46,505 nucleotides of DNA from Chitinophagaceae bacterium (GCA_019747705.1 JAIEQM010000017.1:1-46505), one strand, 5' to 3'; positions 21,998 through 31,450 are shown, counted from the first letter of the stretch. Notes: a model not told the origin generated them from the letters alone. Translations and numbers: made by a program.

Positions 21998-23791
21998 TTA
22001 TTCATAAATCCTTTCAATCGCATCCCTGTATTTTTCCATAATCACTTTGCGTTTGAGTTTTAACGTGGGGGTTAGTTCACCTCCATCCACCGTCCATTCA
22101 TGATCCGTGAGTTCAAATTTTTTCACCTGCTCCACATGGTTAAAAAGCTGGTTGTATTCTTCCACAATGTTTTTATACATCTCCAGTACCTTGGGGTGAC
22201 GGATCAGATCATGTATGGTTCCAAAACTCAGGTTGTTTTGTTTGGCCCATTCTTTTAAATTATCAAAAGAAGGAACAATTAAAGCGCCTGCAAATTTCCG
22301 TTCGGCACCCACTACTATCATCTGCTCAATAAACTTGCTTTCCTTCATTTTATTTTCGATGGGTTGCGGCGCTACATATTTACCGCCGCTGGTTTTAAAG
22401 ATTTCTTTTTTACGGTCCGTAATCTTTAAAAATTTATTGTTCACCATCATACCAATATCACCCGTATGGAAATAACCATCTTTATCAATTACCTCTGCTG
22501 TTAAATCAGGGCGTTTGTAATATCCCATCATTACATTATCCCCTTTGCAGCAAATTTCACCATCTTCAGCAATCTTTACATCCACCCCGCTAATAACAGT
22601 GCCTACAGTTCCAAACATGCGGTTGGCTTCATGAAAACGATTTACAGATATTACCGGTGATGTTTCTGTTAAGCCATATCCTTCCATAATCACCATCTTT
22701 CCGGCAGTAAATATTTTCAGCAGCCGAACCTGGCAGGCTGCAGCACCTGTAACAATCGCTTTTACTTTTCCTCCCAACCCCTCTTTCCATTTACTCAGAA
22801 TTAATTTATTGGCAAGTGAAAGCTGAAGGTTGTACAACAGTCCCTGGTTCTTTCCCAGTTCAAAACGGCCGGCAACATCCACTGCCCAGAAGAATAGTTT
22901 TTTCTTGATACCCGTAAGCTCCTGCCCTTTGCCCATAATGCGTTCATACACTTTTTCCAGTAAACGGGGCACGGTTGTAAATACAGAAGGTTGTACTTCT
23001 TTTAAGTTATCGCCAATCTTATCTAAACTTTCAGCATAGTAAACAGATACACCATTAAAGAGATAGATGTAAGTAACCATGCGCTCAAAAATATGGTTGA
23101 GCGGTAAAAAACTTAACGCTTTATCATTACTGTTACAGAAATCAGTAAACACTTCTGTGCTGGCAATGACATTGCTTAAAATATTTTTATGACTGAGCAT
23201 TACACCTTTGGGTGTGCCGGTGGTGCCGGATGTGTAAATGATGGTGACCATATCTTCATACCCCACTTTTGCTGCTGCTTCGCCCAGTTTTACAAAATCG
23301 TCCTGTACAGGTTTGTTCAAAATATCTTTCCAGTGGAGGGATGGTTGCAAATAATCAAATGTAAACACAGCATAAACAGTGGGTACTTTGCTGCGGATGC
23401 TCTGTACTTTTTCATACAGCTCTTTATCGCTTACAAAAACCAATTTCACAGCAGCATCATTTAATACAAACTCCAGTTCGTTAACTGAAAGTGTTGGATA
23501 AATAGGTACCAGTACAGCGCCTGCTTTTTGCACTGCCAGATCCAGCAGCAGCCATTCGGGTCTGTTATTGCTGATGATGGCAATTTTATCCCGCCGCTCC
23601 GCACTCATATCGTTTCCGCTGATGCCAAGGTGCAGCAAACCCGCTCCCAGTTTATCAACTGTTTCTTTCACTTCTTTGGTGCTGTACTTGCGCCAGATGC
23701 CGCCTTCTTCTTTGGCAGCAAACATATCATCCTTTGGAAAATCACGGAGCTGCACATCAATGCAGTCAAACAATCGTTTAGAGTTTCGCAT
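21998..23791 (-). CDS. Long-chain fatty acid-CoA ligase (AMP-forming)
   Basis: Activates long-chain fatty acids to acyl-CoA through an acyl-adenylate; probably membrane-associated on the cytoplasmic side. The 597-residue protein has the P-loop-like motif YTSGTTGTPKG (about residue 188), FLPLNHIFER, the adenylate-binding EGYGLTETSPV (about 372) and the hinge region YFHTGDIG...ITDRKKEIFKTSGGKYVAP. Length and the LPLNH/ERM pattern fit the FAA/FACL type common in Bacteroidota, not short-chain synthetases. It provides substrate for the acyl-CoA dehydrogenase at 6069-7859 and may recycle fatty acids released by the patatin gene downstream, but an operon with the latter is unlikely because of the terminator between them. 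Confidence 0.92.
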   Translation of the reverse strand: MRNSKRLFDCIDVQLRDFPKDDMFAAKEEGGIWRKYSTKEVKETVDKLGAGLLHLGISGNDMSAERRDKIAIISNNRPEWLLLDLAVQKAGAVLVPIYPTLSVNELEFVLNDAAVKLVFVSDKELYEKVQSIRSKVPTVYAVFTFDYLQPSLHWKDILNKPVQDDFVKLGEAAAKVGYEDMVTIIYTSGTTGTPKGVMLSHKNILSNVIASTEVFTDFCNSNDKALSFLPLNHIFERMVTYIYLFNGVSVYYAESLDKIGDNLKEVQPSVFTTVPRLLEKVYERIMGKGQELTGIKKKLFFWAVDVAGRFELGKNQGLLYNLQLSLANKLILSKWKEGLGGKVKAIVTGAAACQVRLLKIFTAGKMVIMEGYGLTETSPVISVNRFHEANRMFGTVGTVISGVDVKIAEDGEICCKGDNVMMGYYKRPDLTAEVIDKDGYFHTGDIGMMVNNKFLKITDRKKEIFKTSGGKYVAPQPIENKMKESKFIEQMIVVGAERKFAGALIVPSFDNLKEWAKQNNLSFGTIHDLIRHPKVLEMYKNIVEEYNQLFNHVEQVKKFELTDHEWTVDGGELTPTLKLKRKVIMEKYRDAIERIYE

Positions 23792-23913
23792 AATCGGGCA
23801 ATTGAAAGGTATTAACAGCCGCAGAGGATTTTTTGTTTGAAATACAAAGCGGATTTGTACAAGGAAGATAGGGATAAAAAAGTTTCAGGCAAAAGAACTG
23901 AACAGCGCCAAAC

Positions 23914-23946
23914 AAAAAAAGGCAAAACCATTGATGCTTTGCCTTT
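23914..23946 (-). terminator. Terminator after the TPR protein gene
   Basis: AAAGGCAAA (23918-23926) pairs with TTTGCCTTT (23938-23946). On the minus strand it is followed by TTTTTTTG; the plus strand also has a short T-tail. Confidence 0.7.
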
Positions 23947-23967
23947 TCTGCACTATTGAAAAAAAAA

Positions 23968-24981
23968 TCAATTTGCTTTTTGATAGTACTGCCCGGCAGG
24001 CACTTTAAACAGTTTTGATTTTTGAAACTTACTGAACTCAGCATACTGTGCGGCGTTCATTTTGGTCCAGTTTTCATAAGCGGCCAGGTTGCCTGCTGCT
24101 TCAAATATCCATTGGTTGTAGGCATCAAACATACCTTCCTGCAGCAACTGGCGCTGGTGTTCAAACAAACGAAACGGAAACTTCACTCCATAATCTTTAT
24201 ACCAGTCCAGTATAAACCGTGTGCGGAGCATGGTTAAAGTTTCAGAAGTAATGCCGGCATTTACAACGGAGCTGCTTCGGTTCATCACTTCAGTAAACGC
24301 TTCAGAAAATTCCGTTTTGTTTTTTGAGGGTTTGGCTTTGGGGTCAATGGTAAAGAATTTTTTATAGGCATCCAGCAGCATGGATTTGATTTCGCCGGTG
24401 CGGCTGCTGTAACTTTCAATATTAATAAACATTTCGCCATACACCAATGCCCACACTTTATCGGTAGTTAAATAATAGTGCTTTGATGCATAATAATAAT
24501 TGGCAGAATAGCCGGGATCATTTTTAATACCCGTTTCCCACTGATCAATACAACTGTAATCTTTTTCCAGCCACAGCAGTTCTCCATACTCTGCATAAAG
24601 GGCTCCTTCATTGGGATATTTTTTCAGCGCCTTTTTATACATCCTGTCAGCATCCTTTGCTTCAGCAAGTTGCTTGTAAATATTTCCTGCAATCTGGAAC
24701 ACCTGCACATCTGCATCTTCACGGTCAATCAATGGCTTTACCATTTCTCTTGCTTTGGCAAAATCTCTTTGATAGTAATAGGTAAGAGCCAGATCTTTTT
24801 GAATGGCAAAATTGGCGGGGTCTTTGGCCTTGGCTTTATTAAGTACCAGCACGGCATTGGCCCAGTCGCCACTGCGCATAAACTGTTTGCCCGTTTCATG
24901 CATTTGCACTGCATCAGGATCCTGCCCCAGCAATGCAATTGATAAAAACAAAACGAAACAAGTGAGACTCAGTTTTTTCAT
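23968..24981 (-). CDS. Exported tetratricopeptide-repeat protein
   Basis: The 337-residue protein has a signal peptide (MKKLSLTCFVLFLSIALLGQ) followed by about four TPR helical pairs (residues 25-160). Typical segments include GDWANAVLVLNKAKAKDPANF, FAIQKDLALTYYYQRDFAKA and ADRMYKKALKKYPNEGALYAEYGELL. The second half (170-337) is helical with many aromatic residues and no known domain. TPRs usually hold protein partners; in the periplasm this suggests an assembly or scaffold role. I see no enzyme motif. It is a single gene with its own terminator, between the acyl-CoA ligase and DUF1015 genes on the same strand. Confidence 0.8.
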   Translation of the reverse strand: MKKLSLTCFVLFLSIALLGQDPDAVQMHETGKQFMRSGDWANAVLVLNKAKAKDPANFAIQKDLALTYYYQRDFAKAREMVKPLIDREDADVQVFQIAGNIYKQLAEAKDADRMYKKALKKYPNEGALYAEYGELLWLEKDYSCIDQWETGIKNDPGYSANYYYASKHYYLTTDKVWALVYGEMFINIESYSSRTGEIKSMLLDAYKKFFTIDPKAKPSKNKTEFSEAFTEVMNRSSSVVNAGITSETLTMLRTRFILDWYKDYGVKFPFRLFEHQRQLLQEGMFDAYNQWIFEAAGNLAAYENWTKMNAAQYAEFSKFQKSKLFKVPAGQYYQKAN

Positions 24982-25091
24982 CAGTTACTTTTATTTATTC
25001 TGTTACAAAACAAATTCTTCAACATCTTCAAAAATAAATTAAATGGCTGGTTTTATTTACAACCATTGCAACATTGAGATATTATTATGAT

Positions 25092-26333
25092 TTACTCTTC
25101 GTTGTAAATTAAGTGGGTGAGCAGGCCATCTCTCAGCTTGGGTTCAAACCAGGTGCTTTTGGGTGGCATTACATTTCCGCTGTCTGCAATATCAAACAAT
25201 TGCTCCATGCTCACAGGATAAAGACTAAATGCAATTTTCATTTCACCACTATCCACTCTTTTTTGCAGTTCGCCCAGCCCACGGATACCGCCTACAAAAT
25301 CAATGCGTTTATCTGTACGCTGATCTTTAATACCCAAATGCTGATCAAGAATAGTATTGCTTAATATACTTACATCCAAAATGCCAATCGGGTCATTTGT
25401 AAATGTTCCGTGTTTTGCATTGAGCTTATACCAGTTACCATCCAGGTACATTCCAAATTCATGGGGCTGAGTTGGTTTGTATGCACCGGCTCCCATCAAT
25501 GTGCAATCAAAATCAGCCGCAATGCCTTTCAGTAATTCTTCTTTACTCAAACCGTTTAAATCTTTTACCACACGGTTGTAATCTAAAATTTTCAATTCAC
25601 TTGCAGGAAACAGTGTGGTTAAAAAATACATGCTCTCTGCTGTTGCATCATCACCCAGCGCAGCTTTTACTTTGGCGGCAGAAGCAGCACGGTGGTGTCC
25701 GTCAGCAATATAGGTTTGAGGAACTTTCTTTTTAAAAATGGAGGAAATGGATTTGATGGTTTTATCATCATTAATAATCCAGACGCTGTGCTGAATGTCA
25801 TCATCTGCCACAAAATCATAAATAGGGCTTTTCTCTTGTTTCCAGTTACTGATGAGTTCGTTCATTTCATCCACATCCCTGTACGCTAAAAACACATTAC
25901 CGGTTTGCGCCCCCGTTGTTTTAATATGTTTGATGCGGTCGTTCTCTTTTTCAGGTCTTGTGAACTCATGTTTTTTGATAACATCTTTTTCATAATCCTT
26001 TACGGCGCTGCCGCACACCAAACCCGTTTGGCTGCGCCCGTTCATAATGAGCTGGTAGATATAGTAGCATGCTTTATTTTCACGGAACAACACATCCCTC
26101 TGTATAAATGCATGGAGGTTTTCTTTTGCTTTTTCATATACTTCATCAGCATATAAATTCACATCCTCGGGTAAATCAATTTCAGATTTGGTAATGTGCA
26201 GAAAAGAATAAGGATTGCCCTGCGCCTCTTCTTTTGCTTCTTTACTGCTGAGCACATCATAAGGACGTGCCGCCACCTGCCTGGCAAACTGTGCCTGTGG
26301 TCTCAGTGCTTTAAACGGAACAATTATAGCCAT
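25092..26333 (-). CDS. DUF1015-family protein next to serC
   Basis: A 413-residue cytoplasmic protein of the DUF1015 family, which has a conserved opening (IVPFKALRP...ARPYDVLSSKEA) and a central YIADGHHRAASAA motif. Both are present here, at about residues 4-32 and 209-221. The ADGHHR motif resembles nucleotide- or phosphate-handling sites of ParB/SerK-like folds, and the family is repeatedly found beside phosphoserine pathway genes. Here it follows serC by 100 bases on the same strand. A role in serine or phosphoserine metabolism is therefore plausible, but no activity is proven to my knowledge. Length is normal and I see no damage. Confidence 0.87.
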   Translation of the reverse strand: MAIIVPFKALRPQAQFARQVAARPYDVLSSKEAKEEAQGNPYSFLHITKSEIDLPEDVNLYADEVYEKAKENLHAFIQRDVLFRENKACYYIYQLIMNGRSQTGLVCGSAVKDYEKDVIKKHEFTRPEKENDRIKHIKTTGAQTGNVFLAYRDVDEMNELISNWKQEKSPIYDFVADDDIQHSVWIINDDKTIKSISSIFKKKVPQTYIADGHHRAASAAKVKAALGDDATAESMYFLTTLFPASELKILDYNRVVKDLNGLSKEELLKGIAADFDCTLMGAGAYKPTQPHEFGMYLDGNWYKLNAKHGTFTNDPIGILDVSILSNTILDQHLGIKDQRTDKRIDFVGGIRGLGELQKRVDSGEMKIAFSLYPVSMEQLFDIADSGNVMPPKSTWFEPKLRDGLLTHLIYNEE

Positions 26334-26433
26334 ATGTTTTACGTACTAACCGCTGCAAAGAAAAGGATTTTTGCGGGGATGGGGCAAATATTCACCAATA
26401 CAAAAAAATTGAAAGAATACAACTGTATCAATA

Positions 26434-27504
26434 CTATGCTCCCTTTTTTGAAGCGAATTCCCTGATCACATCAATTGCATATTCCACACTGCTCATGGGT
26501 AATGCGTTATACAAACTCATTCTGAAGCCGCCCACACTGCGGTGGCCTTTTACTCCATACAAACCATGTTCTTTACACAATTGCAAAAATTCAGGTTCCG
26601 GTGCTGCATCTTTAAATGTGAACACCACATTCATTTTACTGCGGTCTTCTTTTGCAACAGGAAGATTGATAAAAGGAACAGTTTCCAAAAAAGAATATAA
26701 TTTTTCTGCCTTGGCATTATTGATTTGTTCAACTGCCGCCACACCGCCCTGTGCTTTTAACCAGCGCAAGGTGAGCATGGCTACATATACTGCAAATACT
26801 GGAGGTGTGTTGATCATACTTTTTTCAGCAATATGATTTCTGTAATCCAGGATGGTGGGAATTTTACGTTCCGCCTTACCCAGGATATTCTTATTAACGA
26901 TGACAAGATTAACACCAGCAGCCCCCATGTTTTTTTGTGCGCCGGCATAAATCAAATCAAATTTGTTGAAAGGCATTACACGGCTCAAAATATCACTGCT
27001 CATATCTGCCACCAGCGGCACACCACAATCATAAGGAAGATGGTGCCATTGTGTTCCTGCAATAGTTTCATTGGTGGTGATATGTAAATACGCCGCTGTT
27101 TTGGGAAATGATAATTGCCTGGGAATGGTGGTATAATTGGTTTGTTTAGCCGAGCCCGCAATTTCAACATGACCAAACAGCCTGGCTTCTTTAATGGCTT
27201 TATTACCCCAGGTGCCTGTTTCTGTATAAGCAGCCAGTCCGTTTTCATTGAGCAGGTTCATGGGTATTTGCATAAACTGTGTGGTGGCGCCTCCATGCAT
27301 AAACAGCACTTCATGATCATCATCCAGTTGCATCAGTTCTTTTACCAGCATCCTCGCTTCATTGAGCACTTCTTCAAACATTGCTGTGCGGTGACCAATT
27401 TCCAGAATGGATAAACCACTGTTGTTGAAATTCAAAATCGCTTCACTTGCCTGCTGAAAAACTTCTTTGGGTAATATAGATGGGCCTGAGTTAAAATTAT
27501 GCAT
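26434..27504 (-). CDS. serC: Phosphoserine aminotransferase
   Basis: PLP enzyme that converts 3-phosphohydroxypyruvate and glutamate to phosphoserine in serine synthesis; it also acts in pyridoxine synthesis in some bacteria. From the third ATG (27504) the protein has 356 residues and starts with the canonical HNFNSGPSILP. GGATTQF (71-77) binds the cofactor phosphate, and the Schiff-base lysine is K191 in YAGAQKNMG. GHRSVGGFRMSLYNA near the end holds the substrate-binding arginine. Three ATGs stand in tandem. The first (27510) follows a near -7 element, TAATTTCG, by only four bases. serA is not adjacent; DUF1015 occupies the next place. Confidence 0.95.
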   Translation of the reverse strand: MHNFNSGPSILPKEVFQQASEAILNFNNSGLSILEIGHRTAMFEEVLNEARMLVKELMQLDDDHEVLFMHGGATTQFMQIPMNLLNENGLAAYTETGTWGNKAIKEARLFGHVEIAGSAKQTNYTTIPRQLSFPKTAAYLHITTNETIAGTQWHHLPYDCGVPLVADMSSDILSRVMPFNKFDLIYAGAQKNMGAAGVNLVIVNKNILGKAERKIPTILDYRNHIAEKSMINTPPVFAVYVAMLTLRWLKAQGGVAAVEQINNAKAEKLYSFLETVPFINLPVAKEDRSKMNVVFTFKDAAPEPEFLQLCKEHGLYGVKGHRSVGGFRMSLYNALPMSSVEYAIDVIREFASKKGA

Positions 27505-27636
27505 CATCATGCTGCGAAATTAGCGGATTTGGGAGGAACGGATGTTAGGGGTGAACTTTGAAATCAGGTGATGTTATCTTATTGATTGCACTTTATAATT
27601 CAAACCATTTGATTTGTCTTCTGAAACGGAAGGTAA

Positions 27637-28602
27637 TCACTCGTGCTCCCGCCCCACCACTTTTCCCTTTCTCCATGCATTATTCAGTTCTTCAAACTCT
27701 TTTACATCTTCAGCGCTCAATTCTTTATTGGTGAGATTTTTTAAATCGGGCTGGCCTGCATTTATCCAGGCAGTGTACCAAAAACCGGCAATGGCAAAAA
27801 TACTTTGCCTCATCCTGCGTTCTACCATACCCTGTAATAAATTGTTATAGGCAACTGTAAAACCAGTGGAGTATTGACGTATGATTACGCCGTTCCTGTT
27901 TTCAAATGAATACTTGGCATCAGTTGGATACGTTTTGGTAAGTTCTCTTTCCAAACGTAAAACAGAATCAGAGGCGGCTCCGCTTTCCAAAACTCTTGCC
28001 CAAATAAATTCACCGGGTTTCTTTATATATTCGGCTCTGCCAATCCAGAAATCAAATTCTTTATCTGCCAGCAATTCAGGAATACGGCTTTCCCAAAAAC
28101 CATGAATGCCATTTTGATTGGTATATTGTCCGTTGTGGTTATGGCTTGCATGCAACGGCACATGTGCATCAGCAATATAATGGCCAATTTCCGCACTCAG
28201 TTTTAAAATACGCACCTGGTTTTTTTCTTTAAATGCAAACGTTAAACGACCCAGCATGGTTTGCACCCACCAGGGAACAATACCATATGCATTAATAGTA
28301 TCAGCCGTGAATTTAGCAATGGCGCTGTCATAACTGTGCGGCAGTTCAGGGTAAGGATATTTACCGTAATGATCAATATCAATATAATGCCGTGGGCCCT
28401 CTTCAGGAATGGCATAACGCCGCATATCCGGATCCACTGCATGATCACTCAGGAACTGGATGTTTTCTTTGTAAAACGAAAGCATCTCCGGCGGTAATAA
28501 AAACACGGCCAGGTAATTGATTTTCTTATGACCATAAAAACCCCAGCAAAAACATTTGTGCGCAGTGAGCAGCAAAGCAGATATCAGAAATAATTTTTTC
28601 AT
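27637..28602 (-). CDS. Exported zinc-dependent phospholipase C/S1-P1 nuclease-like protein
   Basis: Predicted secreted hydrolase of the all-helical, three-zinc phospholipase C / P1 nuclease superfamily. From the ATG at 28602 it has 321 residues, beginning with a signal peptide (MKKLFLISALLLTAHKCFC) that exposes WGFYGHKKIN. An N-terminal Trp and His of this kind are zinc ligands in the family. Further ligand-like residues are D and H in RHYIDIDHYG, and the double motif IGHYIADAHVPLHASHNHNG, with GFWES downstream. The longer frame from 28704 overlaps the next gene and is not used. Phosphate ester or phospholipid substrates are possible; specificity cannot be told from sequence. It may be co-transcribed with the DUF502 gene 64 bases upstream. 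Confidence 0.85.
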   Translation of the reverse strand: MKKLFLISALLLTAHKCFCWGFYGHKKINYLAVFLLPPEMLSFYKENIQFLSDHAVDPDMRRYAIPEEGPRHYIDIDHYGKYPYPELPHSYDSAIAKFTADTINAYGIVPWWVQTMLGRLTFAFKEKNQVRILKLSAEIGHYIADAHVPLHASHNHNGQYTNQNGIHGFWESRIPELLADKEFDFWIGRAEYIKKPGEFIWARVLESGAASDSVLRLERELTKTYPTDAKYSFENRNGVIIRQYSTGFTVAYNNLLQGMVERRMRQSIFAIAGFWYTAWINAGQPDLKNLTNKELSAEDVKEFEELNNAWRKGKVVGREHE

Positions 28603-28666
28603 TGATGCTGATAAAATTAAGAACTGAATGTTATTGAAACATGAAATGATTGCCGGATTTACAATT

Positions 28667-29269
28667 TTATTCATCCACCTTGGTAACACCGCCGCTGATG
28701 GCAAACTTCATGGCCTCGCCCGGTGTAAGATGATTTTCCAGTGATTTGACACGGCTGGATGGAATCAAATAAACATTACCTGCAATAGAATAACTCATGG
28801 GCACGTACACGGCCACATAATCCTTCAATCCAAAATCTTCTGCATCGTCACTGGTTAAAAAAGCCACCCGCCACACATCATTATCATCAATATTAGCCAG
28901 TACCGGGCGGTTGAATTTTTTCTTTTCACCCGCAAAGGCTTCAAAAAAATCTTTTACTGTGCCATAAATAAATTTAATGCCCGGCGCTTTTTCCAGCCAG
29001 TGATTAAACAAATTAAAAATACGGCTCTGTATAAAAAAAGTGCTTAAATAACCAATGAGGATAATGGTGCTGATGATGATGATAAAACCCAAACCAAAAT
29101 TCCGCACTTTTATTTTACCATCTTCCACAATTGTAAATATGGGGAGCAAATCATCAATACTGGTAACCACCCAGTAAATGGAATACACCGTAATGGCCAG
29201 CGGCGCTGTTACCAGCAACCCCTGTAAAAAATATTGAAATAGTTTTCTGTAATTGAAGGATTTAAACAT
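28667..29269 (-). CDS. DUF502-family inner-membrane protein
   Basis: A 200-residue protein from the ATG at 29269, with two membrane helices (about residues 10-32 and 50-74) and a soluble C-terminal domain. The family pattern is clear: GLLVTAPLAITVYSIYW, the second helix LGFIIIISTIILIGYLS, and the cytoplasmic part IKFIYGTVKDFFEAF...VAVYVPMS...VYLIPSSRV...AMKFAISGG. Function of the family is unknown; its members sit in the cytoplasmic membrane and are widespread. I chose this start over 29323 because the -7 element at 29291-29298 lies between the two. It is divergent from the TetR-RND operon. Confidence 0.88.
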   Translation of the reverse strand: MFKSFNYRKLFQYFLQGLLVTAPLAITVYSIYWVVTSIDDLLPIFTIVEDGKIKVRNFGLGFIIIISTIILIGYLSTFFIQSRIFNLFNHWLEKAPGIKFIYGTVKDFFEAFAGEKKKFNRPVLANIDDNDVWRVAFLTSDDAEDFGLKDYVAVYVPMSYSIAGNVYLIPSSRVKSLENHLTPGEAMKFAISGGVTKVDE

Positions 29270-29290
29270 GTTGCAAACGTTTTCTAAAAT

Positions 29291-29298
29291 CAAAATTA
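29291..29298 (-). promoter_or_regulatory. -7 promoter element of the DUF502 gene
   Basis: The minus strand reads TAATTTTG, a perfect TAnnTTTG. The predicted start lies near 29284, about 15 bases before the ATG. No clear -33 box is found. Confidence 0.45.
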
Positions 29299-29359
29299 CT
29301 GTTTTACAAACGCATGTACGCATTTTAATTTTTTGTTACCACTGGCAAAAAAACAGGAT

Positions 29360-29387
29360 GGAAACTTTGGCTACGTTATACGTTTCC
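29360..29387. promoter_or_regulatory. Candidate TetR operator GGAAAC-N16-GTTTCC
   Basis: GGAAAC (29360-29365) and GTTTCC (29382-29387) are perfect inverted arms. They lie across the -33 box and spacer of the tetR promoter, so binding would block RNA polymerase. This fits autorepression of the efflux operon. Confidence 0.5.
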
Positions 29388-29396
29388 TTAGTTTTG
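29366..29396 (+). promoter_or_regulatory. Promoter of the tetR-RND efflux operon
   Basis: TTTG (29366-29369), exactly 19 bases, then TAGTTTTG (29389-29396). This is the full Bacteroidota consensus with ideal spacing, the best promoter in the window. The start is predicted near 29402, giving a leader of about 14 bases to the ATG at 29416. Confidence 0.8.
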
Positions 29397-29415
29397 CACT
29401 TCGATTTTGTGAAAT

Positions 29416-30057
29416 ATGGAAACAAAAAGCAGAATAAAAGAAAAAGCACATGAGCTGTTTATGCGTTACGGCATCCGGTCTGTATCGATGGATGATATTG
29501 CCACACAGATGGGCATGAGCAAAAAAACCATTTACCAGTATTATGCTGATAAAGATGAGCTGGTAAATGCAGTAATGGATGATGAGGTGGAGCAAACCCA
29601 TAAGGATTGTGATTTCTGCAAAAAGAACGCAAGAGATGCGGTTGATGAAATCTTTTTAACCATGGAGCAAATTCATGAACAGTTTTCGCAAATCAACCCC
29701 ATTGTAATTTATGATATGGAGAAATTTCATCCTGTTGCTTTTGCAAAGTTCAGAAAAATGAAAGAAGAGTACCTGCAGCAGGTAGTGGCACAAAATATGA
29801 AACGTGGAATTAAAGAAGAACTCTACCGGGATGATTTAAATGTAGAAACGATGAGCCGTTACCGTGTAGAAACCATGATGGTTCCTTTTGCCATGGCTGC
29901 ATCTGCACCCACAAAGTTTAACCTGGCATCAGTAACACAGGAAACCATGGAGCATTTTCTCTTTGGCCTTGCTACATTGAAAGGCTACAAACTCATTTTA
30001 AAATATAAAGAAGATCAACTTAAAAAGAAGAGCTATGACAAAACGAACAAAAAGTAA
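29416..30057 (+). CDS. TetR/AcrR-family regulator of the efflux operon
   Basis: Dimeric repressor of 213 residues. The DNA-binding domain is at the N-terminus: KEKAHELFMRYGIRSVSMDDIA (helix 1 to 2) and the helix-turn-helix MGMSKKTIYQYYADKDELV (32-50). The C-terminal ligand domain is helical. A CDFC pair (C65, C68) just after the DNA-binding domain might respond to metal or oxidants. It heads the operon, and its end overlaps the tolC-like gene by 23 bases, so regulator and pump parts are co-transcribed. The operator candidate at 29360-29387 suggests autorepression relieved by a pump substrate. Confidence 0.92.
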   Translation: METKSRIKEKAHELFMRYGIRSVSMDDIATQMGMSKKTIYQYYADKDELVNAVMDDEVEQTHKDCDFCKKNARDAVDEIFLTMEQIHEQFSQINPIVIYDMEKFHPVAFAKFRKMKEEYLQQVVAQNMKRGIKEELYRDDLNVETMSRYRVETMMVPFAMAASAPTKFNLASVTQETMEHFLFGLATLKGYKLILKYKEDQLKKKSYDKTNKK

Positions 30058-31450
30058 ATGGTTAGTTGCATTACTACTGTTGTTCAGCACCACATCGCTA
30101 ACTGCACAAACCGCATACAAGCTGAGTGTACAGGATGCTGTGAGCTTAGCATTAAAAAATGTAACTGAAGTAAAAAACCTGCGCATTGATTCCATGAAAC
30201 AACTGGCGCAGAATCGTGAAATTGTTGCAGGTGCCTTACCACAAATTAGCGGTACTGCACAAGTAACGCATTATTTAACATTGCCGTTAATTCTTTTCCC
30301 AAGTGCCGGATCTACAGATATCTACCGTGTACTTAACCAGGAAGGTGTAAAAGATGGAAACGGACAGCTTATTCCGGCTAAACAGGAATTTGCTGTAAAC
30401 AAATTCTCTTTTGTACAACCATGGAATGTAAGTGCCGGTGTGGGGCTGAATCAACTCTTATTTCAGCCTGATGTTTTTGTAGGTTTAATTGCACGCAAAA
30501 CTTCAATGGAGTATGCCAAAGAAAACATTGCTGTTGCAGAAGATAAAACCCGTGAGCAGGTACAAAAAGCATACTACCAGGTATTGATTGCTGAAGAACA
30601 ATTAAAAACACTGCAGCATACCCTGGAGCGTTTGCAAAAGCTGGTTGCCGACCAGGAACAATTGTTTAAAAATGGTTTTATTGAAAAATTGGATATTGAT
30701 AAAACAAATGTTTCATTTAACAATACAAAGGCAACTGAAACACAACTTAAAAATATTATTGAGCTGGGTTATGCATCCTTAAAATTTACGCTGGGCCTTG
30801 CACAAAATGATCAGTTAGAACTTACTGATAAACTAACGCCTGAACTGGTGAAACAAAATGTACTGGATGAGGGAACGTTTGATTATAACAGCCGCAGTGA
30901 AATACGCCTGCTCAACAATGTGCAAAAGCTGCAACAACTTGATGTGAGAAGAAACAAACTGGCCTACCTGCCTACGCTCTCGTTTTTTTACCAGTTTCAG
31001 CAGCAGGGTATAGCCAATAAAAATTATTCCAGCTTATTGGGAAGTAACTGGTTTTGGTTTAATTCTAATTTAATTGGCTTAAACCTGAATGTTCCCATAT
31101 TTGATTTTGGAGTGAAGAAAAATAAAATACAGCAGGCACGTTATACACTTGAAAAAACAAACAACATTGTTGACAACACCAAAAAAGCAATAGAGTTTGA
31201 AAAGACTGCTGCACAAATAAATCTGCGTAACGCCATCATTAATATGGATGCACAGCAAAAAAACCAGGAACTGGCAGAGCGTGTGTATAATACTACTAAA
31301 AAGAAATACGAGCAGGGTGTGGGCAGTAATTCAGAGGTATTACTTGCAGAAACTGAACTGCAGCGTGCGCAGGGCAATTACTTTGATGCCCTGTACCAGG
31401 CAGTAATTGCAAAAATTTCTTACTTAAAAGCAAGCGGTAAACTTCAATAA
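30035..31450 (+). CDS. TolC-family outer-membrane efflux protein
   Basis: Trimeric outer-membrane channel of the tripartite pump. The 471-residue protein has a signal peptide (residues 1-25, ending SLTAQ), then two repeated helical OEP halves. Paired coiled-coil stretches are visible: KAYYQVLIAEEQLKTLQHTLERLQKLV in the first half and QELAERVYNTTKKKYEQGVGSNSEVLLAE in the second. The signature GVGSNSEVLLAETELQRAQGNYFDALYQ is conserved near the end. Its ATG lies inside the tetR gene (23-bp overlap), and the lipoprotein gene starts 25 bases after its stop. Confidence 0.93.
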   Translation: MTKRTKSKWLVALLLLFSTTSLTAQTAYKLSVQDAVSLALKNVTEVKNLRIDSMKQLAQNREIVAGALPQISGTAQVTHYLTLPLILFPSAGSTDIYRVLNQEGVKDGNGQLIPAKQEFAVNKFSFVQPWNVSAGVGLNQLLFQPDVFVGLIARKTSMEYAKENIAVAEDKTREQVQKAYYQVLIAEEQLKTLQHTLERLQKLVADQEQLFKNGFIEKLDIDKTNVSFNNTKATETQLKNIIELGYASLKFTLGLAQNDQLELTDKLTPELVKQNVLDEGTFDYNSRSEIRLLNNVQKLQQLDVRRNKLAYLPTLSFFYQFQQQGIANKNYSSLLGSNWFWFNSNLIGLNLNVPIFDFGVKKNKIQQARYTLEKTNNIVDNTKKAIEFEKTAAQINLRNAIINMDAQQKNQELAERVYNTTKKKYEQGVGSNSEVLLAETELQRAQGNYFDALYQAVIAKISYLKASGKLQ

